This document shows, piece after piece, positions 49,193 to 58,678 of a stretch of 64,000 nucleotides of DNA. Location: contig JAZQJZ010000037.1 of the NCBI GenBank assembly GCA_045541915.1, positions 1 through 64,000 of the forward strand. Direction: 5' to 3'. The position numbers were made by a program, and so were the translations under genes. The number at the start of each line of letters is the position of its first letter. Position 1 is the stretch's first letter. The stretch comes from RGIG5579 sp045541915. GTDB taxonomy: Bacteria > Bacillota > Clostridia > Oscillospirales > SIG627. Under the pieces are notes generated by a model. The model made no database searches. It was not told where the DNA came from and saw only the letters and a program-made list of their open reading frames with translations.

Positions 49193-50243
49193 CGTTTTGC
49201 ATCTTTCTGTTTTTCCACTTGCGCAAGCAATTTGCCTCGTAAGCTACAAAACACCAGAATATATTGGGGGAAAGCATTGCTTTGTGCACGATGCGGTCAA
49301 AACCACGGCACGTTTTTTTCTTGAGATTCTTTGGCGATAAAGCAGGGTGCTCTTTCGCAAATGATTCCATCAAATCCCAATGCTTTTTCCGGCGAACGTT
49401 CAATTCTTTTGTGTTTTCGCTCTCGGTAATGATGGCATCGAAAGCCATTTTCATAAAGATATAATAGGTGTATTTGTACCGTTCATAAAAGGCTTTTTCA
49501 TATCCCAATTTATTTGCTTCGGCAAATTGGCGTTCCGCAATTATTTGAAATCCTTCCTGCAATGGCTTATTTTTGCGATGAACGCGAGAGCCCATTACGA
49601 TCCGATGCAAAAGAAGAGGCTTGTTGACCACGGCATATTTGGGACAATGAAGACAGAGCAAATGATTGAAGGAAAGGTCTGTTCCGTTGTATTTGTTGTT
49701 GAGCCAATACCGAACCCCGGTTTTTTTCACAAAATCGGTGCGATATAATTTGTTCCAGGAATCTGCAAGCCATAGTTTGGTGGTAAGGCGGTCGAATTGA
49801 TGGGACACCGTTTTTTGATCCAGGGGATAAAAGGCTTCTCCTTCCGGAAGAAGAAACTCTCTTTCGTAACCCACATCAAAATCTTTTCTTCCGCAGGTTA
49901 CAATATCTGCCCCGGTTTTGTTGGCACATTGAAGCATGGTTTCAACAAAATGAAGATCCAGCATATCATCGGAATCCAGGTTGCAGAAATATTCACCTGT
50001 TGCCATGTCGATTCCTTGTTGACGGGTTGCACTGAGACCGCGATTTTCCCGATCTACAAAACGAACTCTGGCATCGGAAAGGAATTTTTGACACTCACTG
50101 GACGAATCATCGGTGGATCCGTCATTGATGAGAATTACTTCGATGTTTTGATGGGTTTGATTCAAAACGCTGTTCATGCAATCGGCAATGTATTGCTTTG
50201 TGTTATATACCGGAATAATGACTGTCACTAATGTGGAGTTCAT
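49182..50243 (-). CDS. Family 2 glycosyltransferase
   Basis: This 353-residue GT-A enzyme has VTVIIPVYNTKQYI, INDGSTDDSS, GLSATRQQGIDMA and the D-x-D equivalent NLDSDDML. The C-terminal basic and aromatic part is probably membrane-associated. It lies between the flippase and the GT4 genes of the operon. Confidence 0.9.
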   Translation of the reverse strand: MNSTLVTVIIPVYNTKQYIADCMNSVLNQTHQNIEVILINDGSTDDSSSECQKFLSDARVRFVDRENRGLSATRQQGIDMATGEYFCNLDSDDMLDLHFVETMLQCANKTGADIVTCGRKDFDVGYEREFLLPEGEAFYPLDQKTVSHQFDRLTTKLWLADSWNKLYRTDFVKKTGVRYWLNNKYNGTDLSFNHLLCLHCPKYAVVNKPLLLHRIVMGSRVHRKNKPLQEGFQIIAERQFAEANKLGYEKAFYERYKYTYYIFMKMAFDAIITESENTKELNVRRKKHWDLMESFAKEHPALSPKNLKKKTCRGFDRIVHKAMLSPNIFWCFVAYEANCLRKWKNRKMQNDGK

Positions 50244-50259
50244 AACGCCATCCTTTTTG

Positions 50260-51612
50260 TCACTCTTTGCAAATAATTTCTGCGCTGAATTGAGGGGTGT
50301 TTTTTTGCAGAGCCTTTTCTATGTCGGAAAAGGAAACGGTTTTTCCGCTTGTTTTTTGCACAAAATCAAATAGCTTCTTCGCGTTTTCTTCCACCGATTC
50401 CCATTCATTTAGCACCAATCCCAAAGGGTAGCGCTTTAGGTACTCGGCACAAACATCATCCTTTTGGAGAGAGATGTGTAAAACGGGCTTTCCGTAAGAA
50501 AGATAAGTAATCAGCTTGGAGGGCACGCTTCTGGAAACCCGGTTTCCAATGCTTACCAGCACGTCGGCTTTGGCTATGGCTTCATTTAACACTGCTTCCG
50601 GAACGTAGCCGTTTTGCCGGATTCCTTCCACGCTTTTTGCTATTTGGGCAATTTTTTCTTCGCAGTCTCCCTTGCTGAAAAAATCCAGAGTGGCAGGCAC
50701 CGCGCGGGAAAAATGCTCAAATACCTTGAGAAGGTGATCGGGGGAACGGTAGGACTGCTCGATCAGTCCACCGTAAAGCAGGGAAATGGGCTCATTCTCG
50801 TCCTTTTCCATCTGAGGCAAATCTTTTTGCACCAAAACGGGAATGTCTGCCAGAAGCAATTTTTCGCCATATTTTTTTCCAAAGGTCTTGTTCCAGTAAT
50901 CCCGATGGCTTTCCATCACAATGATCCTATCGGCTAATCGGTACTGCGCGCGATTCCAGCGCTCCGTGGCTCGGTTCAAAAGCTTTTGGTAGGAAGAACC
51001 GGAGGAAATGCCGTCTCCCACAGAATCCAGTTCGTAGATCACAGTACGAATGCGGGGGAATCGCTTTTTGATGGCCGCCAAAGCGGAAACGGTTTCAAAG
51101 GGAAAGAACATGGCGATAACCGTATCAATGTTCTTTTCTTCGCAAATCCGGGTCGCCCTCGCTTCGTATTCTTCCTTCAGCGATTTATTCAGTTTTGGGG
51201 AAACGGTGGCTCTTACGCGACCCCATACTTTCTCTATCAAATTCCGTTTTTCGTCGGGGGCGGGAGGTGCCACAGTGAATATGTTTTCCTGGGCATCGCC
51301 CGAGGCATAACAAAGCACAAATACCTCGTGCCCGCTTTGCTTCAATTGAAAGGCAATGTTTTTCGCGCAGATTCCGTTTGCGGTTGCTGCGCCTAAATAA
51401 TAGGAGGATAAAATTAAAAATCTGCTCATATCCGGTTTCTTTATGGGATATACATATCCCACATCCTCTTCGGGAATTATTTTATCGGAATAGCAAACAA
51501 CATTAACCTCATTGCCAAGTCGGCGCAAAGCACGAATCAAGTGTCTTGCGCACACGCCGTTGGCATACGGTTTATCCAAATAAGTTGTTGTTAATACAAC
51601 TATTCTGCTCAT
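50260..51612 (-). CDS. GT4-like glycosyltransferase with duplicated N-terminus
   Basis: This 450-residue protein has the two Rossmann lobes of GT-B enzymes, with the donor site near YGGLIEQ and AKADVLVSIGN. The start at 51612 follows GGAGG by 4 bases and overlaps the upstream stop (ATGA). Residues 1-43 and 62-104 are similar without a gap: MSR, YL, ANG, CA, G-x-EV and CY recur, 18 of 41 aligned positions. The first copy stops after about 60 residues, so the gene looks like the start of one glycosyltransferase joined in frame to a complete second one. Confidence 0.82.
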   Translation of the reverse strand: MSRIVVLTTTYLDKPYANGVCARHLIRALRRLGNEVNVVCYSDKIIPEEDVGYVYPIKKPDMSRFLILSSYYLGAATANGICAKNIAFQLKQSGHEVFVLCYASGDAQENIFTVAPPAPDEKRNLIEKVWGRVRATVSPKLNKSLKEEYEARATRICEEKNIDTVIAMFFPFETVSALAAIKKRFPRIRTVIYELDSVGDGISSGSSYQKLLNRATERWNRAQYRLADRIIVMESHRDYWNKTFGKKYGEKLLLADIPVLVQKDLPQMEKDENEPISLLYGGLIEQSYRSPDHLLKVFEHFSRAVPATLDFFSKGDCEEKIAQIAKSVEGIRQNGYVPEAVLNEAIAKADVLVSIGNRVSRSVPSKLITYLSYGKPVLHISLQKDDVCAEYLKRYPLGLVLNEWESVEENAKKLFDFVQKTSGKTVSFSDIEKALQKNTPQFSAEIICKE

Positions 51613-52526
51613 AGTTCCTCCGCCAAAGCTTTTACATCCGGAAAACAATTTCCAAAAATCAAATCATATTCATCAGGATCAAAACTATTCAGGCAACCAA
51701 AATGCGTAAAGGTAAGTTCGCCAAAAATGATTTTGTCTCCTTCGTTATAAAGATCTACACGCACCAAGGGAAGATCTTTGGAGAGTATTTCTGCATAACG
51801 GATCATTTCATCCAGCATTTTGGGCTTTTCCACGGGTCCAACATTGGGGTGTTGATTTTTCACAGGAATCCAAGTCCAATCGGGATAATAGTAATCAAAT
51901 TTAGTTTGGTTGTTGATTCGGTCTGAAGCGACAAAGAGAAATTTTACTTTGCCGTATGAACAGAAAAACTTATAGTCCTTGGGAGGATTTCCATCCGCCG
52001 TCTCAATGAATTTTTCTGCAATAATCTTTCTTTTGATTTTGCTGTATATTCCTTGTTCTGCTCTTTCTACGCCGTATGACTCTTTCATCCATTGACGAAG
52101 CAGTTTTTTTGCCCGTTCGATATCGAAGGTAGATTTATCGTTACAGATAATGTTATAGCCGCTGCCGTGATTGCATTTGATGGCAAATTTGTTCGGAAGG
52201 CTATCCCAATCGACATCTTCCACTCTATCCCAAGCTCCATATAGTTCGATCAAAAGCTCCGGACAACCTTTTTCTGCAATCGTCTTTCGAACGGCATACT
52301 TGTCAGCACAATCAGCAACAAACTGCTGATTCCAATACTTGTTTAGTTTCAGATACATCATTTTTTCGTTCAGCGTTTGCGGATTTTTTAAATTGAGCTT
52401 TTTTTTCATATAGTAACGGTATCTGATTTTACTGGTTGTGGTGGGACTTATTTTGGAAATGAAGGCAAGTCCACCGTGAAAGATGTTCGATGCTATGTTG
52501 TGTAATGCTTTTTTTGTGCTTTCCAT
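51609..52526 (-). CDS. TupA-like ATP-grasp protein
   Basis: This 305-residue protein matches the TupA-like ATP-grasp family: NPQTLNEKMMYLKLN, FVADCADKYAVRKTI, FAIKCNHGSGYNII, KDYKFFCSYGKV and VRVDLYNEGDKIIFGELTFT. ATP-grasp enzymes join carboxylates to amines or thiols. TupA takes its name from teichuronopeptide synthesis in an alkaliphilic Bacillus. Here it could attach an amino compound to a uronic acid of the polymer, which fits the UDP-GalA genes of this operon; that is inference. Confidence 0.88.
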   Translation of the reverse strand: MESTKKALHNIASNIFHGGLAFISKISPTTTSKIRYRYYMKKKLNLKNPQTLNEKMMYLKLNKYWNQQFVADCADKYAVRKTIAEKGCPELLIELYGAWDRVEDVDWDSLPNKFAIKCNHGSGYNIICNDKSTFDIERAKKLLRQWMKESYGVERAEQGIYSKIKRKIIAEKFIETADGNPPKDYKFFCSYGKVKFLFVASDRINNQTKFDYYYPDWTWIPVKNQHPNVGPVEKPKMLDEMIRYAEILSKDLPLVRVDLYNEGDKIIFGELTFTHFGCLNSFDPDEYDLIFGNCFPDVKALAEEL

Positions 52527-52529
52527 TTT

Positions 52530-53207
52530 TTACTTATCCATACTCCTCTCATCGTAGTGATTCACAAATTTCTCTACGTCGCAAAATTCTTCGGCGTGTT
52601 CTGCAATCCATTCAATGGGACGATCCCACCAGCGAATCTTCATTAACAGTTCCACGGTGGATTCATCATATTTCATTCTAATTTTCTTTGCCGGAACGCC
52701 TGCTACAACGGTGTAAGGAGGAACATCGTGTGTTACCACGCTTCCCATCCCAATAACCGCTCCGTCTCCAATGGTGACGCCGCCCTTGATGAGTACGTTA
52801 TCTCCGATCCACACATCATTTCCGATTTCGCATTCGTATCCGTTTTCTGTGGTTAAGTGTTCCTTGTAGTGGCTTTCTTTTGCATAGGAAAAAAAGTAAG
52901 TATCAGAATAAAATGCCGGATGGGATGAAACGCTCCTTCCAATGGGGTGATCGGCTGAAACCACTCTCACGTTGGATCCAATGGAAGAAAAACGACCGAT
53001 TTTACACCGGGAGAATTCGCTTCTGTTGCCAATATATGACCCATAACCAAGAGAAGAAGAAGAAAAATAGGTTCCTCTTCCCAAAGCGTTTTTTCCTTCA
53101 AACGAACACGTTCCAAGTATGGTGTTGGATGAGGCGTTGATCTTGCACCGGGAACCAAATTTGATTTTGTAAAAAAGCGCAATGAGAAATTTTAAGATTC
53201 TTTTCAT
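52530..53207 (-). CDS. Hexapeptide-repeat acyltransferase
   Basis: This 225-residue trimeric left-handed beta-helix enzyme has the repeat IGNDVWIGDNVLIKGGVTIGDG and ends VVAGVPAKKIRMK. The catalytic His is likely in VSADHPIG. Such enzymes acetylate sugars, usually from acetyl-CoA. The frame is open to a TTG at 53240, but the ATG at 53207 avoids overlap with the upstream gene. Confidence 0.88.
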   Translation of the reverse strand: MKRILKFLIALFYKIKFGSRCKINASSNTILGTCSFEGKNALGRGTYFSSSSLGYGSYIGNRSEFSRCKIGRFSSIGSNVRVVSADHPIGRSVSSHPAFYSDTYFFSYAKESHYKEHLTTENGYECEIGNDVWIGDNVLIKGGVTIGDGAVIGMGSVVTHDVPPYTVVAGVPAKKIRMKYDESTVELLMKIRWWDRPIEWIAEHAEEFCDVEKFVNHYDERSMDK

Positions 53208-53217
53208 AAGACAACCG

Positions 53218-54411
53218 TCATTTTTTGATTTTTTCTGCAATGATATCTTTCAATCGACCGAAGAATTCTCTTGGTGCATAATCAAAGGTTGTGCGCCAGG
53301 AGGCATCATAATATTCGTATTTCATTCTGCGGTGGTCAGCAAAATACTTTGGACGTTTGCCGTCCCAGGGGCGGATTACGTCCGAATCCAATTGATACAT
53401 GTGAAGCTGATTTCCGGGGATGTTTTCCAATACGTTTTGGCTGATGGGGCGCAAGGTCATGCCAAAGGATGCGATTTCTTTGTAAGGAAGCTCGGAGTTG
53501 GTGATGACATATTTTTTGCCGTTTGCAGAGGTTTTCATATTGCTTAAATCCATGCAAATCTCGTTGCCGGGAATGCCGCAAACCGTATGTCTTTCATCCA
53601 GAACGCGCTCATAGAAGCTGTCGTAATGCACCAGGTCTTCATAAGGCGCCATGCAGTATTGGCCGGGGCAGCCCTGCATCAGCGGAACCTGTACAAAGGT
53701 TAGAGGGATCGCAGTTTTGTTGTGCTCGCCAAAATCCGAAAAGCAGGTGGTGCGGGCCTTATAGGGATAAATGTAACTCAACCCTTGATCTGCAATGAAA
53801 CTTGCAAAATAGCGGCCCCAACTGCGTGTCCAACCGGAAATGTCACGCGGGATCTTCGGGTTCAGTACAGGCAATTTATCTTCGTGTGCTAAATACCACT
53901 TTTTGAAGTTTTTCCATTGACGCTCATTCCAGCTCTGTCCCCAAGTAACAACCATATCACCGAGAAAAACGTCACTTAAGGAGGGAAGAGGGCAAAAACC
54001 AAAATGAGTAAATACGTTGGCTCCGTAAGAATAAAGGGCAACGCCGCACACTCTTTCGTCATCGCCATACGCCTCGTGTGCCTGGCAGGTATAAGAATAA
54101 AAATCCTCTGCCACCACCAGGTCGTCCTCAAGAATGATTACCCCGCCGTATTTTTCGCTGTAATCCCCGCACTGGACGATGTGCTTTCGAAGTCCTTGGC
54201 GCTCCGGGAACCGGCGGATCTCAAGGGGGCCGTGCTTCCACTCAAATTCCCTTGCCACCTTTTCCACCTCATCGCTTCGGTTGGATTCATCGATGCTGAC
54301 GATCAGCGGAACATCGTCTGTCTCAAATTTTGCTTTTCCAATGCTCTCCAGCAATCGTTTCATTCCGTCGGGTCTGTTGTAGCCAACTGCAACAATGGCG
54401 GGCTTGATCAT
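53218..54411 (-). CDS. Glycosyltransferase-like protein
   Basis: This 397-residue protein starts KPAIVAVGYNRPDGMKRLLES and has PLIVSIDESNRSDE, GLRKHIVQCGDYSEKYGGVIILEDDL. The LEDDL serves as the D-x-D motif of a GT-A fold. A C-terminal 150-residue part is of unknown fold. It belongs among the transferases that assemble the repeat unit. Confidence 0.8.
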   Translation of the reverse strand: MIKPAIVAVGYNRPDGMKRLLESIGKAKFETDDVPLIVSIDESNRSDEVEKVAREFEWKHGPLEIRRFPERQGLRKHIVQCGDYSEKYGGVIILEDDLVVAEDFYSYTCQAHEAYGDDERVCGVALYSYGANVFTHFGFCPLPSLSDVFLGDMVVTWGQSWNERQWKNFKKWYLAHEDKLPVLNPKIPRDISGWTRSWGRYFASFIADQGLSYIYPYKARTTCFSDFGEHNKTAIPLTFVQVPLMQGCPGQYCMAPYEDLVHYDSFYERVLDERHTVCGIPGNEICMDLSNMKTSANGKKYVITNSELPYKEIASFGMTLRPISQNVLENIPGNQLHMYQLDSDVIRPWDGKRPKYFADHRRMKYEYYDASWRTTFDYAPREFFGRLKDIIAEKIKK

Positions 54412-54435
54412 AGCATTGTCCTCCTGTATTCGAAA

Positions 54436-55677
54436 TTAAATTTTTTGTCTCTGCTGCCGGATGCGTCTTAATTCCTTGGTGCACAAAGCGATCAGGAAAA
54501 AGGTGCTGAATGTCAGATACGAACCGCCGAAAAAGCCGCGCACAAAGACAAAACATATAAAAATCAGGATCAGATCCTTGGCATCACGGTTCTGATTTTG
54601 AAAATAGGATCTGGCAACCAAAAGAATTGCCCAGATCAAAAGCGCGCTCCCCAGCACGACACCGAAATGGATCAGAATCTCAAGGTACATATTGTGAATG
54701 TTCCATTGGATCCATGGCCACTCGCCATAGACGCCATATCCCAAAATGGGCCGTTCGGAAATTTTTTGCAGCGCCAGGTCATAGAGATCGTCGCGACCGG
54801 TGGTGTTGCTGATCAAGGTTCCTTCAATCATCGAATCGATGATTCTGGCAGAAACTCCCATTTGATTGAGCCATCGACTGATGGATTCTAAAAAGGAGGT
54901 GTAGAGCTTTTGATTTGACAAGAGACCGCCGAAGATGGCGACTCCCAGAACCAAAAGACCTCTTTTTCCGGAGGAGACAGTGCCGGCTTGCAAAAGCTTG
55001 ATGACAACAAAAATAAGAAGGATCAAAAACGGGCCGCGGGTGCCCAGAGAAAGCAGATAAATTAGGCCGCCAACAGAAATGAGCCAAGGAATGATTTTTT
55101 TGCTGTTAAAGGCATAGTTGAAAACCAGCAGTATATTGGGAAGAAGCTGGTATGCCCGGTTCATATCATCCGATACGATCAAGCCGTTGGGAATCATATA
55201 AAGAAAGAGAAATGCCACCTCTGCCAAAACAGAAAGACAAGAAACCTTTCCCAAAAGCTCCATCATGGCCTTGTCCGGAATGACCACCAGTCCGACAATA
55301 AACCATCTTAAACAAGGAAAAATGGTGTTCCAAAACTGGCTTGGCTTGGTGATAAATTTTGCATTTTCGGGATAAATGGCACAGGTGACAAGAATTGCCG
55401 ATATCACGAAAGCCGGAACGATCAGCTCTGCAAGTCCGACCCTTGTTTTTCTTGTCATACAAAAAAGGATCAGCGTCACATACAAGGTGGGCAAGATCAG
55501 ATCGCTCAAAAAACCAATGCCGGGGAGCATGGAAAAAACCAGTATGGCATATCGAACAATGTTTTTTTCGCAGAAGGCCAGAAGCACCAAGAGCACCTGT
55601 GGCCAGGTGTTGGAGAAGGTGGATTCCGGCTTATTTTGCCGGTTCATCCATTTCTCTCTTGCATCACTTGTTGTCAT
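54436..55677 (-). CDS. wzy: O-antigen polymerase-type membrane protein (Wzy)
   Basis: This 413-residue protein has ten or more hydrophobic segments and the Wzy/ligase signature region GTRGPFLILL, followed by a long extracytoplasmic loop with GYGVYGEWPWIQWNIHNMYLEILIH split across it. The His-Asn in IHNMYLE is typical of the family. It should polymerise the lipid-linked repeat units outside the cell. Confidence 0.85.
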   Translation of the reverse strand: MTTSDAREKWMNRQNKPESTFSNTWPQVLLVLLAFCEKNIVRYAILVFSMLPGIGFLSDLILPTLYVTLILFCMTRKTRVGLAELIVPAFVISAILVTCAIYPENAKFITKPSQFWNTIFPCLRWFIVGLVVIPDKAMMELLGKVSCLSVLAEVAFLFLYMIPNGLIVSDDMNRAYQLLPNILLVFNYAFNSKKIIPWLISVGGLIYLLSLGTRGPFLILLIFVVIKLLQAGTVSSGKRGLLVLGVAIFGGLLSNQKLYTSFLESISRWLNQMGVSARIIDSMIEGTLISNTTGRDDLYDLALQKISERPILGYGVYGEWPWIQWNIHNMYLEILIHFGVVLGSALLIWAILLVARSYFQNQNRDAKDLILIFICFVFVRGFFGGSYLTFSTFFLIALCTKELRRIRQQRQKI

Positions 55678-55683
55678 GAAGGC

Positions 55684-56907
55684 TCAATTCCTTTCTGCAT
55701 TGTCGAATGAATGGAAAAAAGCATCCAATGCATCCGCGTATTTTGTAAGATCGAAAAGCTTTTCGTTGAATAAATTCTGTCTCAATTGAAGTCTTTCTTC
55801 CGGTGTTATGGCGCAAAGTCCTTTGACTGTTTCCAGGTCTTTTTTCAAATTGCCGGAAAGCATAAAGCTGTCCCGGCCGTCCTTTAAGTAAAGGAAGGTG
55901 TCGCTGATGTTGTTGATGATAACGGGAGTGCCCATGGAAACGCTTTCCACGATCTTGGTGGAAAAGCCTGCCTTTGTCATCAGGTTTTCATCTCGGTAAT
56001 TAATGGAAAAATCCGCTTGTTTCACCATTTGAAGAGTCTCTTTGTGAGACCGTCTTCCCAAAAAGTGAATGTTCTTTTCTTCTTTGAGTGCCGCGGCCTG
56101 GCGGGGAACCCCGGCGATATAGTCTTCTTTTATAATACCGACGATATCAAAATGATACGGGATGTTCTCTGAGGAAAGATGTAGAAATAGGTCGATTACC
56201 CGATCCAATCGATCCTTCATCCCCTCAGGTGCCGCTTCTCGGCCGGTAAGCTTAAAGGGGGTTCCGGCGTAAATGAATGTGGGCAAGGGGTTGGGCACAA
56301 AATTCGGAGAGACGGAATCGGTGTGGAACAAGGGTGGGATCACCACAGATTTCCGACCCGGCTTCTGATAATAGTCCCGGATGAATTGGCTGACCGCGAT
56401 CACTCCATCGGCATACTTTTGATGGATCTTGTGCATATAGTTCCAATTTGCCCTCATCACCACTTTTCTCAATGGGGATTGAAGGTCGAAAATCGGTAGA
56501 TCGGCGCAATTCACAATGTAATAAGCGCCGTTTTTTTTGCACCACTTTGCGATCTTTTCAATGGCGATGGCGTAAGTGGGAGACTGATAGGTGATCACAT
56601 ATAAAACCGAGGCTTGTTTTCGGATTTCATCCAGTCTTTCCAGAATTTTTTTGCAAACTTTGGGTGTTTGGATCAAGCCGGAAATGCTCAAGGTGTCCGG
56701 CAGCTCCAGATACCGTCCCTCTTCTTCCAAAGAATAAGGGGGAAGGGAATTGATCTCGCGGAATGTTTTGCAGTTGCGATTCATTCCGATGTATTCCACC
56801 CGGTATCCCAGAGAGGTGAAAATCTTTCCGTTGTTTTTTACCAGGTGTGCCTGAACGTTTTCGTTTCGAAAATCAAAATCTCCGATGTAAACGATGCATT
56901 GATTCAT
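55684..56907 (-). CDS. GT4-like glycosyltransferase
   Basis: This 407-residue GT-B protein has a sugar-nucleotide-binding C-terminal half with HFLGRRSHKETLQMVKQADF and the E-x7-E type stretch TKAGFSTKIVESVSMGTP. These are clear GT4 features. It lies 6 bases after the polymerase gene in transcription order reversed, that is, just upstream of it. Confidence 0.88.
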   Translation of the reverse strand: MNQCIVYIGDFDFRNENVQAHLVKNNGKIFTSLGYRVEYIGMNRNCKTFREINSLPPYSLEEEGRYLELPDTLSISGLIQTPKVCKKILERLDEIRKQASVLYVITYQSPTYAIAIEKIAKWCKKNGAYYIVNCADLPIFDLQSPLRKVVMRANWNYMHKIHQKYADGVIAVSQFIRDYYQKPGRKSVVIPPLFHTDSVSPNFVPNPLPTFIYAGTPFKLTGREAAPEGMKDRLDRVIDLFLHLSSENIPYHFDIVGIIKEDYIAGVPRQAAALKEEKNIHFLGRRSHKETLQMVKQADFSINYRDENLMTKAGFSTKIVESVSMGTPVIINNISDTFLYLKDGRDSFMLSGNLKKDLETVKGLCAITPEERLQLRQNLFNEKLFDLTKYADALDAFFHSFDNAERN

Positions 56908-56930
56908 ATGATCTCTCCAGAAGATAAGGC

Positions 56931-57743
56931 TTACCTTAAATTGTCATATACCCAGTTCAGCAGTTTTTTTGGCATTAAGTAAATGGCGATTTGAACCCAT
57001 TTCACCACAATATAATCCCACCGGGAACAATACTTGTTTCGGAGAAACTGCTTCCAGACCTGGATCATCAATTTGGAATTTTTCCATTCCTTGCGTCTTT
57101 CCAGCGTATTACCGTCAAAACGGAAATCCACCAGAATCTGATCGATGTTTTCACAGCGGTATCCGCGATTTAACAGGCGGATCCAGAATTCCACGTCTTG
57201 GTTGGTGCGCATTTCACTGTAGTTTCCCGCTTCCAGAATGGCAGATTTTCGAAACATGACCGTGGAATGGTTGAAGGGATTTCTGCGTCTGGCGTATTCC
57301 TTGATTCGGTCAAATCCAATGGGAACCCGTTTGACGCGGATGGGCTTTTCCGGATCGGTATCAAATTCATTCATGTGCGCGCCCACCAGGACACAGTCGG
57401 GATGCTCCATCAGGTAACGGACTTCGCACTGGCACCGCTCGGGCTTTGAGATGTCGTCGTTGTCCATTCGGGCGATCAGTTCATTTTTGCAAAGGAGAAC
57501 GCCGCTTTTCAGCGCCTTTCCCAAACCCACATTTTCCGGCAATCTCACAATGTTGAAAAGCCCGGGGTGATTTTCCTGGTAAGTGGACAGCATCCCGTCC
57601 AACTCTTCCGTTAGGGGGCCGTCGCAAACCAAAACAAAATCATCCGTTTTGTGCGTTTGTGATAGCATACTGTCGATTCCCAATTTGGCAAAAGCCGGAT
57701 CGTCCTTCCGGTACATCGTCATCAATACGCTGTAATGATCCAT
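56931..57743 (-). CDS. Family 2 glycosyltransferase
   Basis: This 270-residue GT-A enzyme begins YSVLMTMYRKDDP and has FVLVCDGPLTEELD, ENVGLGKALKSG and the D-x-D equivalent RMDNDDIS. The frame is open well upstream, but GAGGAG 5 bases before the ATG at 57743 and the end of the aminotransferase gene set the start. It is probably one of the first transferases after the initiating enzyme. Confidence 0.92.
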   Translation of the reverse strand: MDHYSVLMTMYRKDDPAFAKLGIDSMLSQTHKTDDFVLVCDGPLTEELDGMLSTYQENHPGLFNIVRLPENVGLGKALKSGVLLCKNELIARMDNDDISKPERCQCEVRYLMEHPDCVLVGAHMNEFDTDPEKPIRVKRVPIGFDRIKEYARRRNPFNHSTVMFRKSAILEAGNYSEMRTNQDVEFWIRLLNRGYRCENIDQILVDFRFDGNTLERRKEWKNSKLMIQVWKQFLRNKYCSRWDYIVVKWVQIAIYLMPKKLLNWVYDNLR

Positions 57744-57751
57744 ATTTCTCC

Positions 57752-58678
57752 TCAATAGATTGGCGTGAGCCAGTTTTTCAAGTCTTTGCTTTTTCCTTTT
57801 GCTGCATCCAGATAATCCTTGTGCAGATCGGCGGTGAGGGCTCCGGTTTCGCCGTCTCCGACGGTGTAACGGTCGATGGAAAGCACGGGAGTGATCTCCA
57901 TTGCCGAACCGCAAAGGAAGGCTTCGTCGCAGGTATAAAGCTCGGTTCGGTCGATGGTTCTTTCCTCCACCGGGATCCCTTTGATCTTGGCCAATTGGAT
58001 GATGGTATCGCGGGTAATGCTTTCCAGAACACTATCGGTCAGCCTTGGGGTGATCAGAGTACCGTTTACCACCATAAAAAAGCAAGAGCCTGGCCCCTCC
58101 GATACCTTTCCGGCTTCGTTGAGGAAAAGGCAGGTATCATAACCGTGGCGCAGAGCCTCTCTTTGGCCCACGCGGCTGTTGATGTAATTGGCACCGCATT
58201 TGATTCTGGGAGAAAGAGCTGTGTCAGAAATTCTTCTCCAGGAGGTAACGCAGCAATGCAGTCCTTTTTTGTTGTACTCGGCGCTGGTTCTTCCTCGGGG
58301 AATGGGGGCCACGAACATATCCACGGGATCCTCTGATCCCCAGGAGCCAAAGCCATCCACAAACAGGGTCTGGCGCACCGAAAGATTTTCATCGTATTCG
58401 TTTGCCCGCACCACGTCCACCAGTGCTTTTTTCAGATCTTCCTTGGTGTAAGGACAGTTGATCTGGATCAGTCTGGCAGAGCGCAGGAGCCGGTTGTAAT
58501 GATCGTCCAGGCGAAATGCATAAAGCTGATTTTCCTCCTGGTTCCAATAGCAAGGGATGCCTTCAAATACGTTCAGACCGAACTGGGCGGTGGGAGCGAG
58601 AACGTTGATCTTGGCATCGCCTACGTTTAAAATCTCTCCTTTGTACCAAATCAGGCGGTTTGCAACATCCGTTTTCAT
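57752..58678 (-). CDS. Class IV aminotransferase, branched-chain (IlvE) type
   Basis: This 308-residue PLP enzyme has the fold-type IV motifs: QFGLNVFEGIPCY, the catalytic Lys160 in SPRIKCGANYI, FLNEAGKVSEGPGSCFF and CGSAMEITPV. Family members move amino groups between branched-chain acids and glutamate. The ATG overlaps the sugar transferase stop (ATGA), so it belongs to the polysaccharide operon and not to an amino-acid pathway. Its natural substrate may be a 2-oxo acid made by the aldolase at 60626-61462. Confidence 0.88.
   Translation of the reverse strand: MKTDVANRLIWYKGEILNVGDAKINVLAPTAQFGLNVFEGIPCYWNQEENQLYAFRLDDHYNRLLRSARLIQINCPYTKEDLKKALVDVVRANEYDENLSVRQTLFVDGFGSWGSEDPVDMFVAPIPRGRTSAEYNKKGLHCCVTSWRRISDTALSPRIKCGANYINSRVGQREALRHGYDTCLFLNEAGKVSEGPGSCFFMVVNGTLITPRLTDSVLESITRDTIIQLAKIKGIPVEERTIDRTELYTCDEAFLCGSAMEITPVLSIDRYTVGDGETGALTADLHKDYLDAAKGKSKDLKNWLTPIY

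Noticed and set aside
54436..55677. Wzy and ligase-like genes as a sign of a Gram-negative host
   Set aside because: Wzx/Wzy systems also make Gram-positive capsules, and no lipid A or outer-membrane genes occur; the rest of the window is typical of Firmicutes.
57744..57914. Longer start for the GT2 gene at 57914
   Set aside because: The extra 57 residues are Arg/His-rich and lie inside the aminotransferase gene; GAGGAG just before 57743 supports the shorter form.
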